Assembly: GCA_964394445.1 (NCBI GenBank) | Contig: CAYMXO010000005.1 | Coordinates: 1-64,000, forward strand | Direction of reading: 5' to 3' | Length of the DNA: 64,000 bases | DNA from: Thiopseudomonas sp964394445 | GTDB lineage: Bacteria; Pseudomonadota; Gammaproteobacteria; Pseudomonadales; Pseudomonadaceae | In this document: piece after piece, positions 53,929-62,202 of the stretch | How positions within the stretch are numbered: the first letter of the stretch is position 1 | Layout: each line of letters opens with the position of its first letter | Program-made: the position numbers and the translations under genes | The notes under the pieces: model-generated | Seen by the model: only the letters and a program-made list of their open reading frames with translations | What the model was told of the DNA's origin: nothing | Database searches by the model: none

Positions 53929-54003
53929 TGGTGGGTCGTGCGGGGTTCGAACCTGCGACCAATTGGTTAAAAGCCAACTGCTCTACCACTGAGCTAACGA
54001 CCC
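53929..54003 (-). tRNA. tRNA-Lys (anticodon TTT)
   Basis: 75 nt with encoded CCA. The acceptor GGGTCGT pairs with ACGACCC, the D arm is AGCTCAGTGGTAGAGC, the anticodon stem GTTGG/CCAAT encloses CTTTTAA with TTT at 53971-53969, and the T arm is GCAGGTTCGAACCCCGC. It lies between cpoB and nadA. Confidence 0.97.
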
Positions 54004-54016
54004 GTCAGGGTGGCAA

Positions 54017-54044
54017 ATGATACGCGATTCGGCGCTCTTTTCAA
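54017..54044 (-). promoter_or_regulatory. Promoter of tRNA-Lys
   Basis: TTGAAA (54044-54039), a 16-base spacer and TATCAT (54022-54017) on the minus strand, ending 13 bases before the tRNA. A good sigma-70 match. Confidence 0.75.
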
Positions 54045-54086
54045 GTAAATTCCGTTGCTGCCCGCTTCCGGACAGACCAGGACGCC

Positions 54087-54791
54087 CTAGCGCATCCGCT
54101 GAAGCTCCTGGCGGGCCAGATTGGCTGCAGAGCTGTCCGGAAACTGCTCGATCACCTGACGGAACATGGCTTCTGCACGCTCGTGCCGATCCAGCCGTTG
54201 TTCGACAACAGCCAGCTTGTAAGTGGAGTCCGGAACTTTGCTGTGCTGCGGCCAGTCTGCGATGACGGTTGCAAACGCCTTGCCGGCAGACTGCAAGTCA
54301 TTCAGTACCAGGCCGACTTCACCCAGCCAGTAATGGGCATTGGCCGCGTATTTGCCTTGCGGATAGCGACCAAGAAAAGCGGTGAATGCCTGTTGCGCGC
54401 GCTCGAAATCACGCGCCTGGATCAGGCTGTAGGCGGCATCATAAAACTGCTGCTCCTTGGCTGGATCGCCGGGCGCAACCGCTGTAGGCGGGTTGTTCGC
54501 CGCTGTTGATCCGGAGTTTTCAGCAGTGGAAGCGGCCGTGCCGGAGCCGTCTCCCTGGCTTATGCGGCTATCAAGAGCCTGGAAGCGGTCTTTGCTGTCC
54601 TCTTCCAGGCGACTGATGCGGTTTTGCTGCTCTTCAACCATGCCACGCAAGGTGGCAATTTCCTGCTGCATTTGCTGCAGCTGCATGAACAGCTGCCCCT
54701 GTGCAGACAGTCCTGCACCATCATTGGCATACGCGGATGCGGAAACACCCAGCAACATCGCAACAACCAGTGCGGGAACTGTCTTTTTCAT
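54087..54791 (-). CDS. cpoB: Cell division coordinator CpoB (YbgF)
   Basis: A 234-residue periplasmic protein with signal peptide MKKTVPALVVAMLLGVSASAYA. A coiled-coil trimer region (QLQQMQQEIATLRGMVEEQQ) is followed by a Ser/Thr/Pro linker, then three TPR-like units (FYDAAYSLIQARDFERAQQA, HYWLGEVGLVLNDLQSAGKA, AEAMFRQVIEQFPDSSAA). It couples Tol-Pal function to septal peptidoglycan synthesis. It is the last gene of the tol-pal operon, immediately after pal. Confidence 0.95.
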   Translation of the reverse strand: MKKTVPALVVAMLLGVSASAYANDGAGLSAQGQLFMQLQQMQQEIATLRGMVEEQQNRISRLEEDSKDRFQALDSRISQGDGSGTAASTAENSGSTAANNPPTAVAPGDPAKEQQFYDAAYSLIQARDFERAQQAFTAFLGRYPQGKYAANAHYWLGEVGLVLNDLQSAGKAFATVIADWPQHSKVPDSTYKLAVVEQRLDRHERAEAMFRQVIEQFPDSSAANLARQELQRMR

Positions 54792-54795
54792 GGGC

Positions 54796-55308
54796 TTAGT
54801 CGCGCAGTTCTACACGGCGGTTCTGGGCCCAGTCAGCCTCGCTGTGGCCGCCGGCGACCGGACGTTCCTCACCGTAGGACACCAGCTCCAGCTGTGCAGG
54901 AGAAACACCCTGCAGTACCAGGTAGCGCTGTACGGCCTTGGCACGACGCTCGCCCAGAGCCATGTTGTACTCACGGGTACCGCGCTCGTCGGTATGGCCC
55001 TCAAGTACCACACGCTTGCCGCTGCCTTGCAGATCGCGGGCGTGAACATCAAGGGCGCGCATGGCGTCCTGCTTCAGGTCCGAGCTGTCAAACTCGAAGT
55101 AGAAGGTTTTCATCGCACGCAGCGCAGCTTCGCTGCTGCTGTCAAACTCGCTGCCATAACCGGCACCGGAACCCTGGCCTGCAGTCATGCCGGCATTGGG
55201 ATCCAGACCTTCAGTTCCCGCCGTATTGCCGCCTTTAGAGGTACAGCCTACTGCGAACAACAGGGCCAGTGACAGGGCAGTCAGTTTGCCATATTTCAGT
55301 GTTACCAT
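54796..55308 (-). CDS. pal: Peptidoglycan-associated lipoprotein (OprL/Pal)
   Basis: A 170-residue outer-membrane lipoprotein. The lipobox is FAVGC, and the OmpA-like domain has YFEFDSSDLKQDAM, EGHTDERGTREYNMALGERR, SYGEERPVAGGHSEADWAQN and RRVEL. The conserved Asp and Arg bind diaminopimelate of peptidoglycan. ATG 55308 (MVTLKYGKL) is used; GGAG lies 10 bases upstream. Confidence 0.96.
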   Translation of the reverse strand: MVTLKYGKLTALSLALLFAVGCTSKGGNTAGTEGLDPNAGMTAGQGSGAGYGSEFDSSSEAALRAMKTFYFEFDSSDLKQDAMRALDVHARDLQGSGKRVVLEGHTDERGTREYNMALGERRAKAVQRYLVLQGVSPAQLELVSYGEERPVAGGHSEADWAQNRRVELRD

Positions 55309-55359
55309 TTGCTTAAAGCTCCAACGCAAGGTTGTTGATCAGATGTGAAAGGCGTTTCA

Positions 55360-56658
55360 TCAGTTTAAAAAAGGTGACCATGAAGGCTCACGAATCTCTC
55401 CTTCAATACCCGGCAATACGGTACGTACCCGGCCATTGAGCGAGGTCAGCATCAGCACTCCTTTACCCTGTTGACGCGTGGCATAGATTACCATGCTTCC
55501 ATTGGGTGCAACAGTGGGCGACTCATCCAGACTGGTGTCCGAAAGAATGCGCAAAGTACCACGTTGCAGGTCCTGGGCAGCCACCTTGAATACCTTGTAA
55601 CCGTCCTGGCGATGAATCATGACCAGAGTTTTTTCGTCGGCCGACAGCTTCGGGTTGGCATTGTAATTACCGGTAAAGGTAACCCGCTGGGCTTCGCCGC
55701 CATTGATGCTGGCACGATAGATCTGCGGCCGGCCGGAACGGTCCGAGGTAAAGTACAGCGTATGACCATCCTTGCCCCAGAAAGGTTCGGTGTCAATGGC
55801 CATATGATTGGTAATCCGCTTCACCTGCCGGCTCGCCATGTCCATGACATAGATTTCCGGGTTGCCGTCCCTGGACAATACAAAGGCCAGCTTGCTGCTG
55901 TCCGGCGACCAGGCCGGTGCCCCGTTAAGTCCCTCGAAGCTGGTCACTTGTTCGCGCTGGCCGCTTTCTACATGCTGCACATAAATGCGCGGGCGCTTCT
56001 GTTCGAATGACACATAGGCAATTCGCTTGCCATCGGGTGCATAGGCCGGCGACAGGATCGGCTCGCGGGACTGCAACAGGGTCACCGCCCGGGCGCCATC
56101 GTAATCGGCACGATACAGCGAGTAGCGGCGATCATTGACCGGCCCGGAAGCCGTGACAAACAGCAACCGGGTAGAAAACGCCCCCTTGATACCGGTAATT
56201 TTTTCATGCGCCTGGTCGGCAATGTGGTGCGCCAGGTCGCGCAGCTGCTGTACGCTGCCGCTTACGGTGCCGGCATGCAGCTGTTGCTCGCTGGCAACGT
56301 TCATCAGGGAATAACGGATCTGCACCCGCCCGTCCGCCTGGGCAGCCATATCACCAACCAGCAGGTACTGGGCGCCTACCGCCCGCCAGTCGCGATAAAT
56401 GATCTCGTCCGGGTGCGACGGCATACTGATCATGTGTTCGCGGGCTACCGGGTTGAAGAACCCCGAATTGTACAAGTCATTGCCAATGATTTTGGCCGGA
56501 TCTTCCGGCAGGCCTGCACTGCCGTTCCAGCCAAAAGGTACAACGGCAATCGGGATGGCACGATCGGTACCCCGGGTAATCACCAGCGGATCGGCGGCAA
56601 ACGCCAGGCTGGCAGTTAGGGTCAAACAGGCGACCAACAGTCGTAACATGATACTCAC
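55360..56658 (-). CDS. tolB: Tol-Pal system protein TolB
   Basis: A 432-residue periplasmic protein. After the signal peptide (LVACLTLTASLAFA) the N-terminal domain reads LVITRGTDRAIPIAVVPFGW. The C-terminal beta-propeller has repeated units such as PAWSPDSSKLAFVLSRDGNP, EPFWGKDGHTLYFTSDRSG and RPQIYRASINGG. TolB shuttles between Pal and TolA. The start is GTG, overlapping the tolA stop (GTGA), with GAGG about 10 bases upstream; an ATG three codons later is also possible. Confidence 0.96.
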   Translation of the reverse strand: MSIMLRLLVACLTLTASLAFAADPLVITRGTDRAIPIAVVPFGWNGSAGLPEDPAKIIGNDLYNSGFFNPVAREHMISMPSHPDEIIYRDWRAVGAQYLLVGDMAAQADGRVQIRYSLMNVASEQQLHAGTVSGSVQQLRDLAHHIADQAHEKITGIKGAFSTRLLFVTASGPVNDRRYSLYRADYDGARAVTLLQSREPILSPAYAPDGKRIAYVSFEQKRPRIYVQHVESGQREQVTSFEGLNGAPAWSPDSSKLAFVLSRDGNPEIYVMDMASRQVKRITNHMAIDTEPFWGKDGHTLYFTSDRSGRPQIYRASINGGEAQRVTFTGNYNANPKLSADEKTLVMIHRQDGYKVFKVAAQDLQRGTLRILSDTSLDESPTVAPNGSMVIYATRQQGKGVLMLTSLNGRVRTVLPGIEGEIREPSWSPFLN

Positions 56659-57731
56659 TGACTCAAATCCTCGGGCCGGAAGGCCATGCTGCGTTTACGA
56701 TAAAAGCGCTCATAGGTGGCGCGATCAAGGTTCTGGAGTTCCCGCACCCGCGCCACGTTTCTCACGGCTGCCAGGGCGGAGTTGTCAAAAGCGGCGTTGC
56801 CGCTGCTGCGGGCAATCACTACCCGGCTGATGGTACCGTCGGCGAGAAACTCGACATCCAGCACCACCTGCATACCATTGCGGGCCGCATCCGGACGGCT
56901 CCAGTTCTGGCTGACCAGCTGCACGATCAGGTCGTCCAGCCGCGCTGCCTGCTGCTCACCCTGCCGGTCGGCTACGCTACTCTGATATTGCGGCTCGCCA
57001 TCACCCAGCAGTTCAGCCAGAGCAGCTGCGCGCTGATCTTCCTGGGCCTTGCGTTCGGCAGCACGGGCTTTTTCTGCAGCAACCCTGGCTGCCTGTTCAG
57101 CCTCGCGCTTTTTCTTCTCGGCCTCTGCTTTCTGACGTGCCTGCTCGGCCGCCTTTTTCTTTTCTTCCTCGGCCTTCTTGCGCTCGGCCTCGGCTTTTTT
57201 CTTTGCCTCTTCAGCCTTTTTGCGCTCAGCCTCAGCTTTCTTCTTCGCCTCTTCAGCAGCCTTCAGACGGGCAGCCTCGGCTTTTTGCAACTCGAGTTTC
57301 TTCTGCTCCGCGGCTTTCTGCTCGGCCTGCTTCTTCTGTTCTGCCACCTTCTTTTCTTCAGCTGCTTTTTGTGCAGCCTGCTTTTTCTGCTCTTCAGCTT
57401 TTTGCGCTGCTATTTGACGCTCCTGTTCGGCTTTGCGTTGCGCCGCCGCTTCCTGCTCCTGTTCACGCTTTTTCTGCTCCAGCTGCTCCGGCGCATAATC
57501 CTGCGTACGGGTCTTCTCTGCCTCGCCGGCTATTTTTTGCCGGGTCTGGCTGGTCGCCATGTTTTGCGACTCAAGCTGGTACAGGGTGGCCTTGACCAAC
57601 GGCCGCGAGGGCGGCAACTCGGGCGTGCGGGAAAAACTGACAAACAGTAGCGACAACAGGGCCGCATGAATGATCAGCGTCCAGATGACCGGCCAGAACA
57701 GCTTGTCCCGTGGATATGACTGCCTTTCCAT
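56655..57731 (-). CDS. tolA: Tol-Pal system protein TolA
   Basis: A 358-residue inner-membrane protein spanning the periplasm. One N-terminal helix (FWPVIWTLIIHAALLSLLFV) is followed by a long Lys/Ala/Glu-rich helix of repeated units (KKAEAERKKAEEAKKKAEA), then the globular C-terminal domain (LIVQLVSQNWSRPDAARNGM; DGTISRVVIARSSGN). It transmits the proton-motive force to TolB-Pal. Its ATG overlaps the tolR stop as ATGA. Confidence 0.95.
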   Translation of the reverse strand: MERQSYPRDKLFWPVIWTLIIHAALLSLLFVSFSRTPELPPSRPLVKATLYQLESQNMATSQTRQKIAGEAEKTRTQDYAPEQLEQKKREQEQEAAAQRKAEQERQIAAQKAEEQKKQAAQKAAEEKKVAEQKKQAEQKAAEQKKLELQKAEAARLKAAEEAKKKAEAERKKAEEAKKKAEAERKKAEEEKKKAAEQARQKAEAEKKKREAEQAARVAAEKARAAERKAQEDQRAAALAELLGDGEPQYQSSVADRQGEQQAARLDDLIVQLVSQNWSRPDAARNGMQVVLDVEFLADGTISRVVIARSSGNAAFDNSALAAVRNVARVRELQNLDRATYERFYRKRSMAFRPEDLSQ

Positions 57732-58183
57732 CAGGGCGCCTCGGTGATCAGGCCCACGTCGGTAACGCCGGCCTGCTGCAAGCCGCCCATGGCCTGCATG
57801 ACGCTGCCATAATCAACACTTTTGTCGGCACGGACATAGACCTGCACCTGCTTGCCCTGCTCACGGTTTGCACCCAGCACGGCGGTGGCGGCACGCACCA
57901 TGTCATCCAGTTCAACGGCTGTTTCGTCCACCGTATCGACATCCACTTCAGTGCCGGTGGTCCAGTAATAGCTCTTGTCCGCCTTGATCGACACAGTCAG
58001 GATCACCGCATCATTGTCCTGCGGCAGCACCTCACTGGACACCTGCGGCAGCTCGACCTTGACACCCTGGTTGAGCATGGGGGCGGTCACCATGAAAATA
58101 ACCAGCAACACCAGCATCACGTCGATGTAGGGCACCACGTTCATTTCGGCAACAGGTTTTCTGCGGTTGCGTATACGCGCCAT
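57731..58183 (-). CDS. tolR: Tol-Pal system protein TolR
   Basis: A 150-residue ExbD-type motor protein. One helix contains the proton-channel Asp in NVVPYIDVMLVLLVIFMVTA, followed by the periplasmic domain (VDTVDETAVELDDMVRA; DKSVDYGSVMQAMGGLQQAG). It lies 14 bases after tolQ and overlaps tolA. Confidence 0.96.
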   Translation of the reverse strand: MARIRNRRKPVAEMNVVPYIDVMLVLLVIFMVTAPMLNQGVKVELPQVSSEVLPQDNDAVILTVSIKADKSYYWTTGTEVDVDTVDETAVELDDMVRAATAVLGANREQGKQVQVYVRADKSVDYGSVMQAMGGLQQAGVTDVGLITEAP

Positions 58184-58197
58184 GATGACTCTCCGGC

Positions 58198-58887
58198 TCA
58201 GCCTTTCGCATGCACGGTGCGATGCAGAATGGCATGCAGCTCGTCGGCAAAGGTGTAGTAGCGGGCAATCAGCACTTCACTGCGCGTAGCAAAGCGGTTA
58301 TAGGCAACAACGGCCGGAATCGCGGCAAACAGGCCAATGGCCGTGGCAATCAGCGCTTCGGCAATCCCCGGCGCGACAGTTGCCAGGGTCGCCTGCTGCA
58401 CCTGCGCCAGACCGCGGAAAGAGTTCATGATGCCCCAAACGGTACCGAACAGGCCGACATAGGGACTGGTGGAACCGACGGTGGCGAGAAATGGCAGGTT
58501 TTGTTCCAGATGCTCTTCTTCGCGGGAAATGGCCACGCGCATGGCCCGGGCAACCGCGTCCATCACTGCATCGGGCTGCATGCCCTGCTGTTGGCGCAGG
58601 CGGGAAAATTCCTTGAAACCGGCCTGAAAGATACGCTCGGACCCGGTCAGGTCCTGCTTGCCGTTGACTTCACGATACAGCCGCGACAGGTCGACTCCGG
58701 ACCAGAAGCGCTCTTCGAACTGCTCCAGACCCTTTTTTGCACCACCCAGTGTGCTGCTGCGCTGAAAAATGATGATCCAGGAAACCACCGAAGCCAGTAG
58801 CAGGCTCAGCATGACCAGTTGCACCAGCAGGCTGGCATTGCTGACCAGGCTCCACATTGACATTGAATCGGCTTGATTGGCGCCCAC
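58198..58887 (-). CDS. tolQ: Tol-Pal system protein TolQ
   Basis: A 229-residue MotA/TolQ/ExbB motor protein with three membrane helices. Seen are SLVSNASLLVQLVMLSLLLA, EERFWSGVDLSRLYR, VGSTSPYVGLFGTVWGIMNS and the helix APGIAEALIATAIGLFAAIP. The start is GTG 58887 with GGGAGG upstream, giving an N-terminus (MGANQADSMSMWSL) like the Pseudomonas homologue; an ATG at 58863 is the alternative. Confidence 0.96.
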   Translation of the reverse strand: MGANQADSMSMWSLVSNASLLVQLVMLSLLLASVVSWIIIFQRSSTLGGAKKGLEQFEERFWSGVDLSRLYREVNGKQDLTGSERIFQAGFKEFSRLRQQQGMQPDAVMDAVARAMRVAISREEEHLEQNLPFLATVGSTSPYVGLFGTVWGIMNSFRGLAQVQQATLATVAPGIAEALIATAIGLFAAIPAVVAYNRFATRSEVLIARYYTFADELHAILHRTVHAKG

Positions 58888-58899
58888 AAGGCCTCCCGT

Positions 58900-59319
58900 T
58901 TAAGGCAATAAATCTGATTGAAAGGTTTTCTGCAACGCCGGCGGCATTGCCCGGGGTTTGAACGTATCGGCACTGACACAGGCAATCACGAAGCGGCCTT
59001 CACAGAGCAGCACATCGTCACTGCAACGGCGTACCTGCTGGACAAATTCCAGCCGGGTGCGTTTCAGTGCAACAACCTGCGCACTGACCGCCAGTTCATC
59101 ATCCAGTCGCGCCGGCGCATGATAGCGGGTTTGTGCGCTGTGGACGACAAAAAGCACGTTCTGTCCGGCCAGCTCGTGCTGGCTGAAACCAAGGCTGCGC
59201 AGGCGTTCAGTACGCGCCCGCTCCATATATTTCAGGTAGTTGACGTAATACACCACGCCGCCGGCATCCGTGTCCTCGTAGTAGACACGGCAAGGCCAGC
59301 TAAATTCCGTTGCTGTCAT
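58900..59319 (-). CDS. ybgC: Tol-Pal-associated acyl-CoA thioesterase YbgC
   Basis: A 139-residue hot-dog thioesterase. The catalytic region is YYEDTDAGGVVYYVNYLKYM, followed by ERARTERLRSLGFS. It hydrolyses acyl-CoA/ACP and is linked to phospholipid synthesis and Tol-Pal. Start ATG 59319 lies inside ruvB's 3' end (20-base overlap). It heads the tol operon. Confidence 0.94.
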   Translation of the reverse strand: MTATEFSWPCRVYYEDTDAGGVVYYVNYLKYMERARTERLRSLGFSQHELAGQNVLFVVHSAQTRYHAPARLDDELAVSAQVVALKRTRLEFVQQVRRCSDDVLLCEGRFVIACVSADTFKPRAMPPALQKTFQSDLLP

Positions 59320-60355
59320 CAAAGATTTCCTGCTGATCGGGCTGACGGTTGTTGCGCGGTACCGGCAGGCCAAAATGCAACCAGGCATGTCGGGTCACCA
59401 CACGCCCGCGCGGTGTACGCATGATGTAGCCCTGCTGGATCAGGTAAGGCTCCAGCACATCCTCGATGGTATGCCGCTCTTCGCTGATGGCTGCCGCAAG
59501 GTTGTCCAGCCCGACCGGACCGCCATCGAATTTTTCCATCATGGTCAGCAGCAGGCGGCGATCCTGGTGATCCAGCCCCAGCTCGTCCACATCCAGCATG
59601 TTCAATGCCTGGTCGGCAATGCTGAGGCTGATTTCGCCGCTGCCACGCACCTGGGCAAAGTCACGCACCCGGCGCAGCAAGCGGTTGGCAATTCGCGGCG
59701 TGCCGCGCGAGCGGCGGGCTATTTCAAAAGCCCCTTCGGCTTCAATCGGCATCTGCAGGATGCCGGCAGCACGCTCGACAATCCGGCTCAGGTCAGCGTG
59801 ACTGTAAAATTCCAGCCGCTGCACGATACCAAAGCGGTCGCGCAGCGGGTTGGTCAGCATGCCGGCCCGGGTGGTGGCACCCACCAGGGTAAAGGGCGGC
59901 AGATCCAGCTTGATTGAACGCGCGGCCGGGCCTTCGCCAATCATGATGTCGAGCTGAAAGTCTTCCATCGCCGGGTAGAGCACCTCTTCCACGACCGGCG
60001 GCAGACGGTGAATCTCGTCGATGAACAACACATCGCCTTCGTTGAGGTTGGTCAGCAGTGCAGCCAGATCGCCGGCCCGCTCCAGCACCGGCCCGGACGT
60101 GCTCTTTAGCGAGACGCCCATTTCCGTGGCAATGATGTTGGCCAGAGTGGTCTTGCCCAGCCCGGGCGGGCCAAAAATCAGGGTATGGTCCAGCGCTTCG
60201 TTACGCTGCCGCGCTGCCTGCATGAACAGGCCCATCTGGTCACGCACGACCGGCTGGCCAATGTACTCCTCCAGGCTGAGCGGACGGATGGCGCGGTCAA
60301 ACTGTTCTTCACGCTCCTTGGCGCTGGCGGAAATCAGGCGGTCGGCTTCAATCAT
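59300..60355 (-). CDS. ruvB: Holliday junction DNA helicase RuvB
   Basis: A 351-residue AAA+ motor for branch migration. It shows RPLSLEEYIGQ, the Walker A GPPGLGKTTLANIIA, the Walker B VLFIDEIHRLPP, sensor TTRAGMLTNPLRDRFG and the C-terminal winged helix (GPVGLDNLAAAISEERHTIE; GYIMRTPRGR). It starts 21 bases after the ruvA stop. Standard order and length. Confidence 0.97.
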   Translation of the reverse strand: MIEADRLISASAKEREEQFDRAIRPLSLEEYIGQPVVRDQMGLFMQAARQRNEALDHTLIFGPPGLGKTTLANIIATEMGVSLKSTSGPVLERAGDLAALLTNLNEGDVLFIDEIHRLPPVVEEVLYPAMEDFQLDIMIGEGPAARSIKLDLPPFTLVGATTRAGMLTNPLRDRFGIVQRLEFYSHADLSRIVERAAGILQMPIEAEGAFEIARRSRGTPRIANRLLRRVRDFAQVRGSGEISLSIADQALNMLDVDELGLDHQDRRLLLTMMEKFDGGPVGLDNLAAAISEERHTIEDVLEPYLIQQGYIMRTPRGRVVTRHAWLHFGLPVPRNNRQPDQQEIFDDSNGI

Positions 60356-60376
60356 TACAAAAATGCTCTTGTCGGG

Positions 60377-60985
60377 TTACTGGCCCAGGCCACGCAGGGC
60401 CAGACGAATCAGGTCTTCGCTGCGCAGGTCGTCAGCAAATACTGCACGCACGGCACGGCCGGCCTCGGCCGGCTTGAAACCCAGACTGACCAGCGCGCTG
60501 ACGGCATCCTGCTCGGCACCGCTTCCAGTGCTGGCAGGAGCACCGCCTGCAGGCAGGGCAACAGCACCGGCAGGGGCATCCCAGTCCTTGAACTTGCCCT
60601 TGAGCTCAACCAGCAGCCGGTCGGCAGTTTTCTTGCCCACTCCGGGTACCTTCATCAGCCGGGCGGTATCTTCGGCGTGCACACAGCCAATCAGCTCATC
60701 GGCGCTCATGCCGGACATCAGCGCCAGCGCCAGCTTGGGACCAACACCATTGAGACGGATCAGTTCGCGAAACATCTGCCGGTCACGCTTGCAGTAAAAA
60801 CCGTAAAGCAACTGGGCATCTTCCCGCACCACCAGGTGCGTGTGCAGCTCCAGCGGCTTGCCGGTTTCCGGCAGCTGGAACAATGTGCTCATCGGCACCT
60901 CCAGCTCGTAGCCAACGCCATTGACATCCAGAATGACAAAAGGCGGCTGCTTGTCCAGCAGGGTACCGCGTAAAAAACCGATCAT
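60377..60985 (-). CDS. ruvA: Holliday junction DNA helicase subunit RuvA
   Basis: A 202-residue protein that binds the four-way junction. An N-terminal OB fold (MIGFLRGTLLDKQPPFVILD; GYELEVPM) is followed by HhH motifs (LIRLNGVGPKLALALMSG and LMKVPGVGKKTADRLLVELK), then the C-terminal RuvB-binding domain (VSALVSLGFKPAEAGRAV). It overlaps ruvC by 4 bases. Confidence 0.97.
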   Translation of the reverse strand: MIGFLRGTLLDKQPPFVILDVNGVGYELEVPMSTLFQLPETGKPLELHTHLVVREDAQLLYGFYCKRDRQMFRELIRLNGVGPKLALALMSGMSADELIGCVHAEDTARLMKVPGVGKKTADRLLVELKGKFKDWDAPAGAVALPAGGAPASTGSGAEQDAVSALVSLGFKPAEAGRAVRAVFADDLRSEDLIRLALRGLGQ

Positions 60986-61533
60986 GAAAATCTTCCTTCA
61001 GGCAGACTGTCCAGCCGCATCCGGCCACCGCGCGTGCGGGCACCGCCGAGATTGTGGGGGATCAGGGTCTGGCGGTGATGGGCATGACAAAGGGCAACCG
61101 CCAGGGCATCCGACGCATCAATCTGTGGCTTTTGGGTCAGTTTCAGCAGATGCATGACCATCATTTGCACCTGCTCCTTGGCCGCGCGGCCACTGCCGAC
61201 CACTGCCGACTTGATCTGGGTCGCGCTGTATTCACTGACCGGCAATCCGGCCCGGGTCGCGGCCACTATGGCAGCGCCACGAGCCTGGCCCAGCTTCAGG
61301 GCCGAGTCAGCGTTGCGGGCCATGAACACCTGCTCAATGCCCATCAAGCCCGGCTGGTACAGCTCAATGACCTGGCTGATGCCGGCAAACACCGCATCCA
61401 GCCGCACGGGCAGCTCACCACTGCCCGTGCGGATGCAGCCGGAGGCCACATATTCACAACCCCGGCCAGTGTCACGAATCACGCCATAGCCGGTAATGCG
61501 TGAGCCGGGGTCGATACCAAGAATCAGGGTCAT
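60982..61533 (-). CDS. ruvC: Crossover junction endodeoxyribonuclease RuvC
   Basis: A 183-residue resolvase. Catalytic acidic residues lie in LILGIDPGSRITGYGVI, GIEQVFMARNADSALKLGQA and DASDALAVALCHAHH. It cuts Holliday junctions after RuvAB migration. It is separated from yebC by about 670 bases of repeat-rich DNA rather than being close to it. Confidence 0.97.
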   Translation of the reverse strand: MTLILGIDPGSRITGYGVIRDTGRGCEYVASGCIRTGSGELPVRLDAVFAGISQVIELYQPGLMGIEQVFMARNADSALKLGQARGAAIVAATRAGLPVSEYSATQIKSAVVGSGRAAKEQVQMMVMHLLKLTQKPQIDASDALAVALCHAHHRQTLIPHNLGGARTRGGRMRLDSLPEGRFS

Positions 61534-61671
61534 GGGAGCTCTTGCCTTGCGGCCTAATCAAATCCTGTGCAACCTATCACAAAACACTGTGCACTTATAC
61601 AGCTCACTGTGAGAATTGCCCCCTACCAAACAGCAGTCGCCCACAACGAAAGCGCCCTTCATCCGCACGCA

Positions 61672-61866
61672 ACACCGCGACAGCATCCCGCCACAGGCGG
61701 GACCAATTCCTCCACCCGCACCAGACAGATTTCGGGTCGAAGGAGACGGGAGCCGGACCTCAGCGGTTCGTGGCAGCTCGCTGACACGGACAAGCGCAGC
61801 CCGACGCAGTGTCTTCTGCGGCCCGAGCAGCGCAATGCAAACCTCCAGCCCAGCCGCTACAGTACA
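61672..61866 (+). repeat. Dispersed intergenic repeat, copy B
   Basis: It begins ACACCGCGACAGCATCCCGC and contains the hairpin CCCGCC-aca-GGCGGG (61687-61701). Its 108-base block 61726-61833 differs at about seven positions from 62038-62145 in copy C (counted by eye). Hairpin CGCAG-tgtctt-CTGCG lies at 61805-61820. The copy ends near CAGCCGCTACAGTAC. Confidence 0.85.
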
Positions 61867-61929
61867 AAACCAACCCACGAATCCGGCCGCAGCAATAAAC
61901 ACTTCAACCCCGGTGCCATAACGCAACAC

Positions 61930-61957
61930 CGGTCGCGGCTGAAGCCTCTCCTACAGA
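61930..61957. repeat. REP-like palindrome
   Basis: GGTCGCGGCTGAAGC followed by CTCTCCTACAG, the common Pseudomonas REP form. It lies between repeat copies B and C. Confidence 0.75.
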
Positions 61958-61984
61958 AAAAGCAGCGTTCAGCCCTGCAACGAT

Positions 61985-62166
61985 GCCGCGACAGCATTCC
62001 ATCGCAAGCGAAACAAAGCCCCGCCACAGGCACAAGGTAGATTTCGGGCCGAAAGAGACCGGAGCCGGGCCTCAGCGGTTCGTGGCAGCTCGCTGACACG
62101 GACAAGCACAGCCCGACGCAGTGTCTTCTGCGGCCTGAGCAGCGCTGTAAAAATCCAGCCCAACTG
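61985..62166 (+). repeat. Dispersed intergenic repeat, copy C
   Basis: It begins GCCGCGACAGCATTCC. The first hairpin seen in A and B is largely lost (TCGCAAGCGA). The 108-base block at 62038-62145 is nearly identical to copy B, and the copy ends AAAATCCAGCCCAACTGCC. It lies in the same orientation as A and B, about 310 bases from B, in the ruvC-yebC gap. Confidence 0.85.
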
Positions 62167-62202
62167 CCATAGCGCTAAACCAAAGAGCGCAAATTTTTAT
62201 AT

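Noticed and set aside
61558..62105. Minus-strand frames of 123 and 82 residues, and one of 106 residues at 9072-9392, sharing a GGMLSR-like segment
   Set aside because: They lie on copies of the dispersed repeat. The shared peptide reflects shared DNA, the frames differ in length and start, and there are no ribosome sites or domains.
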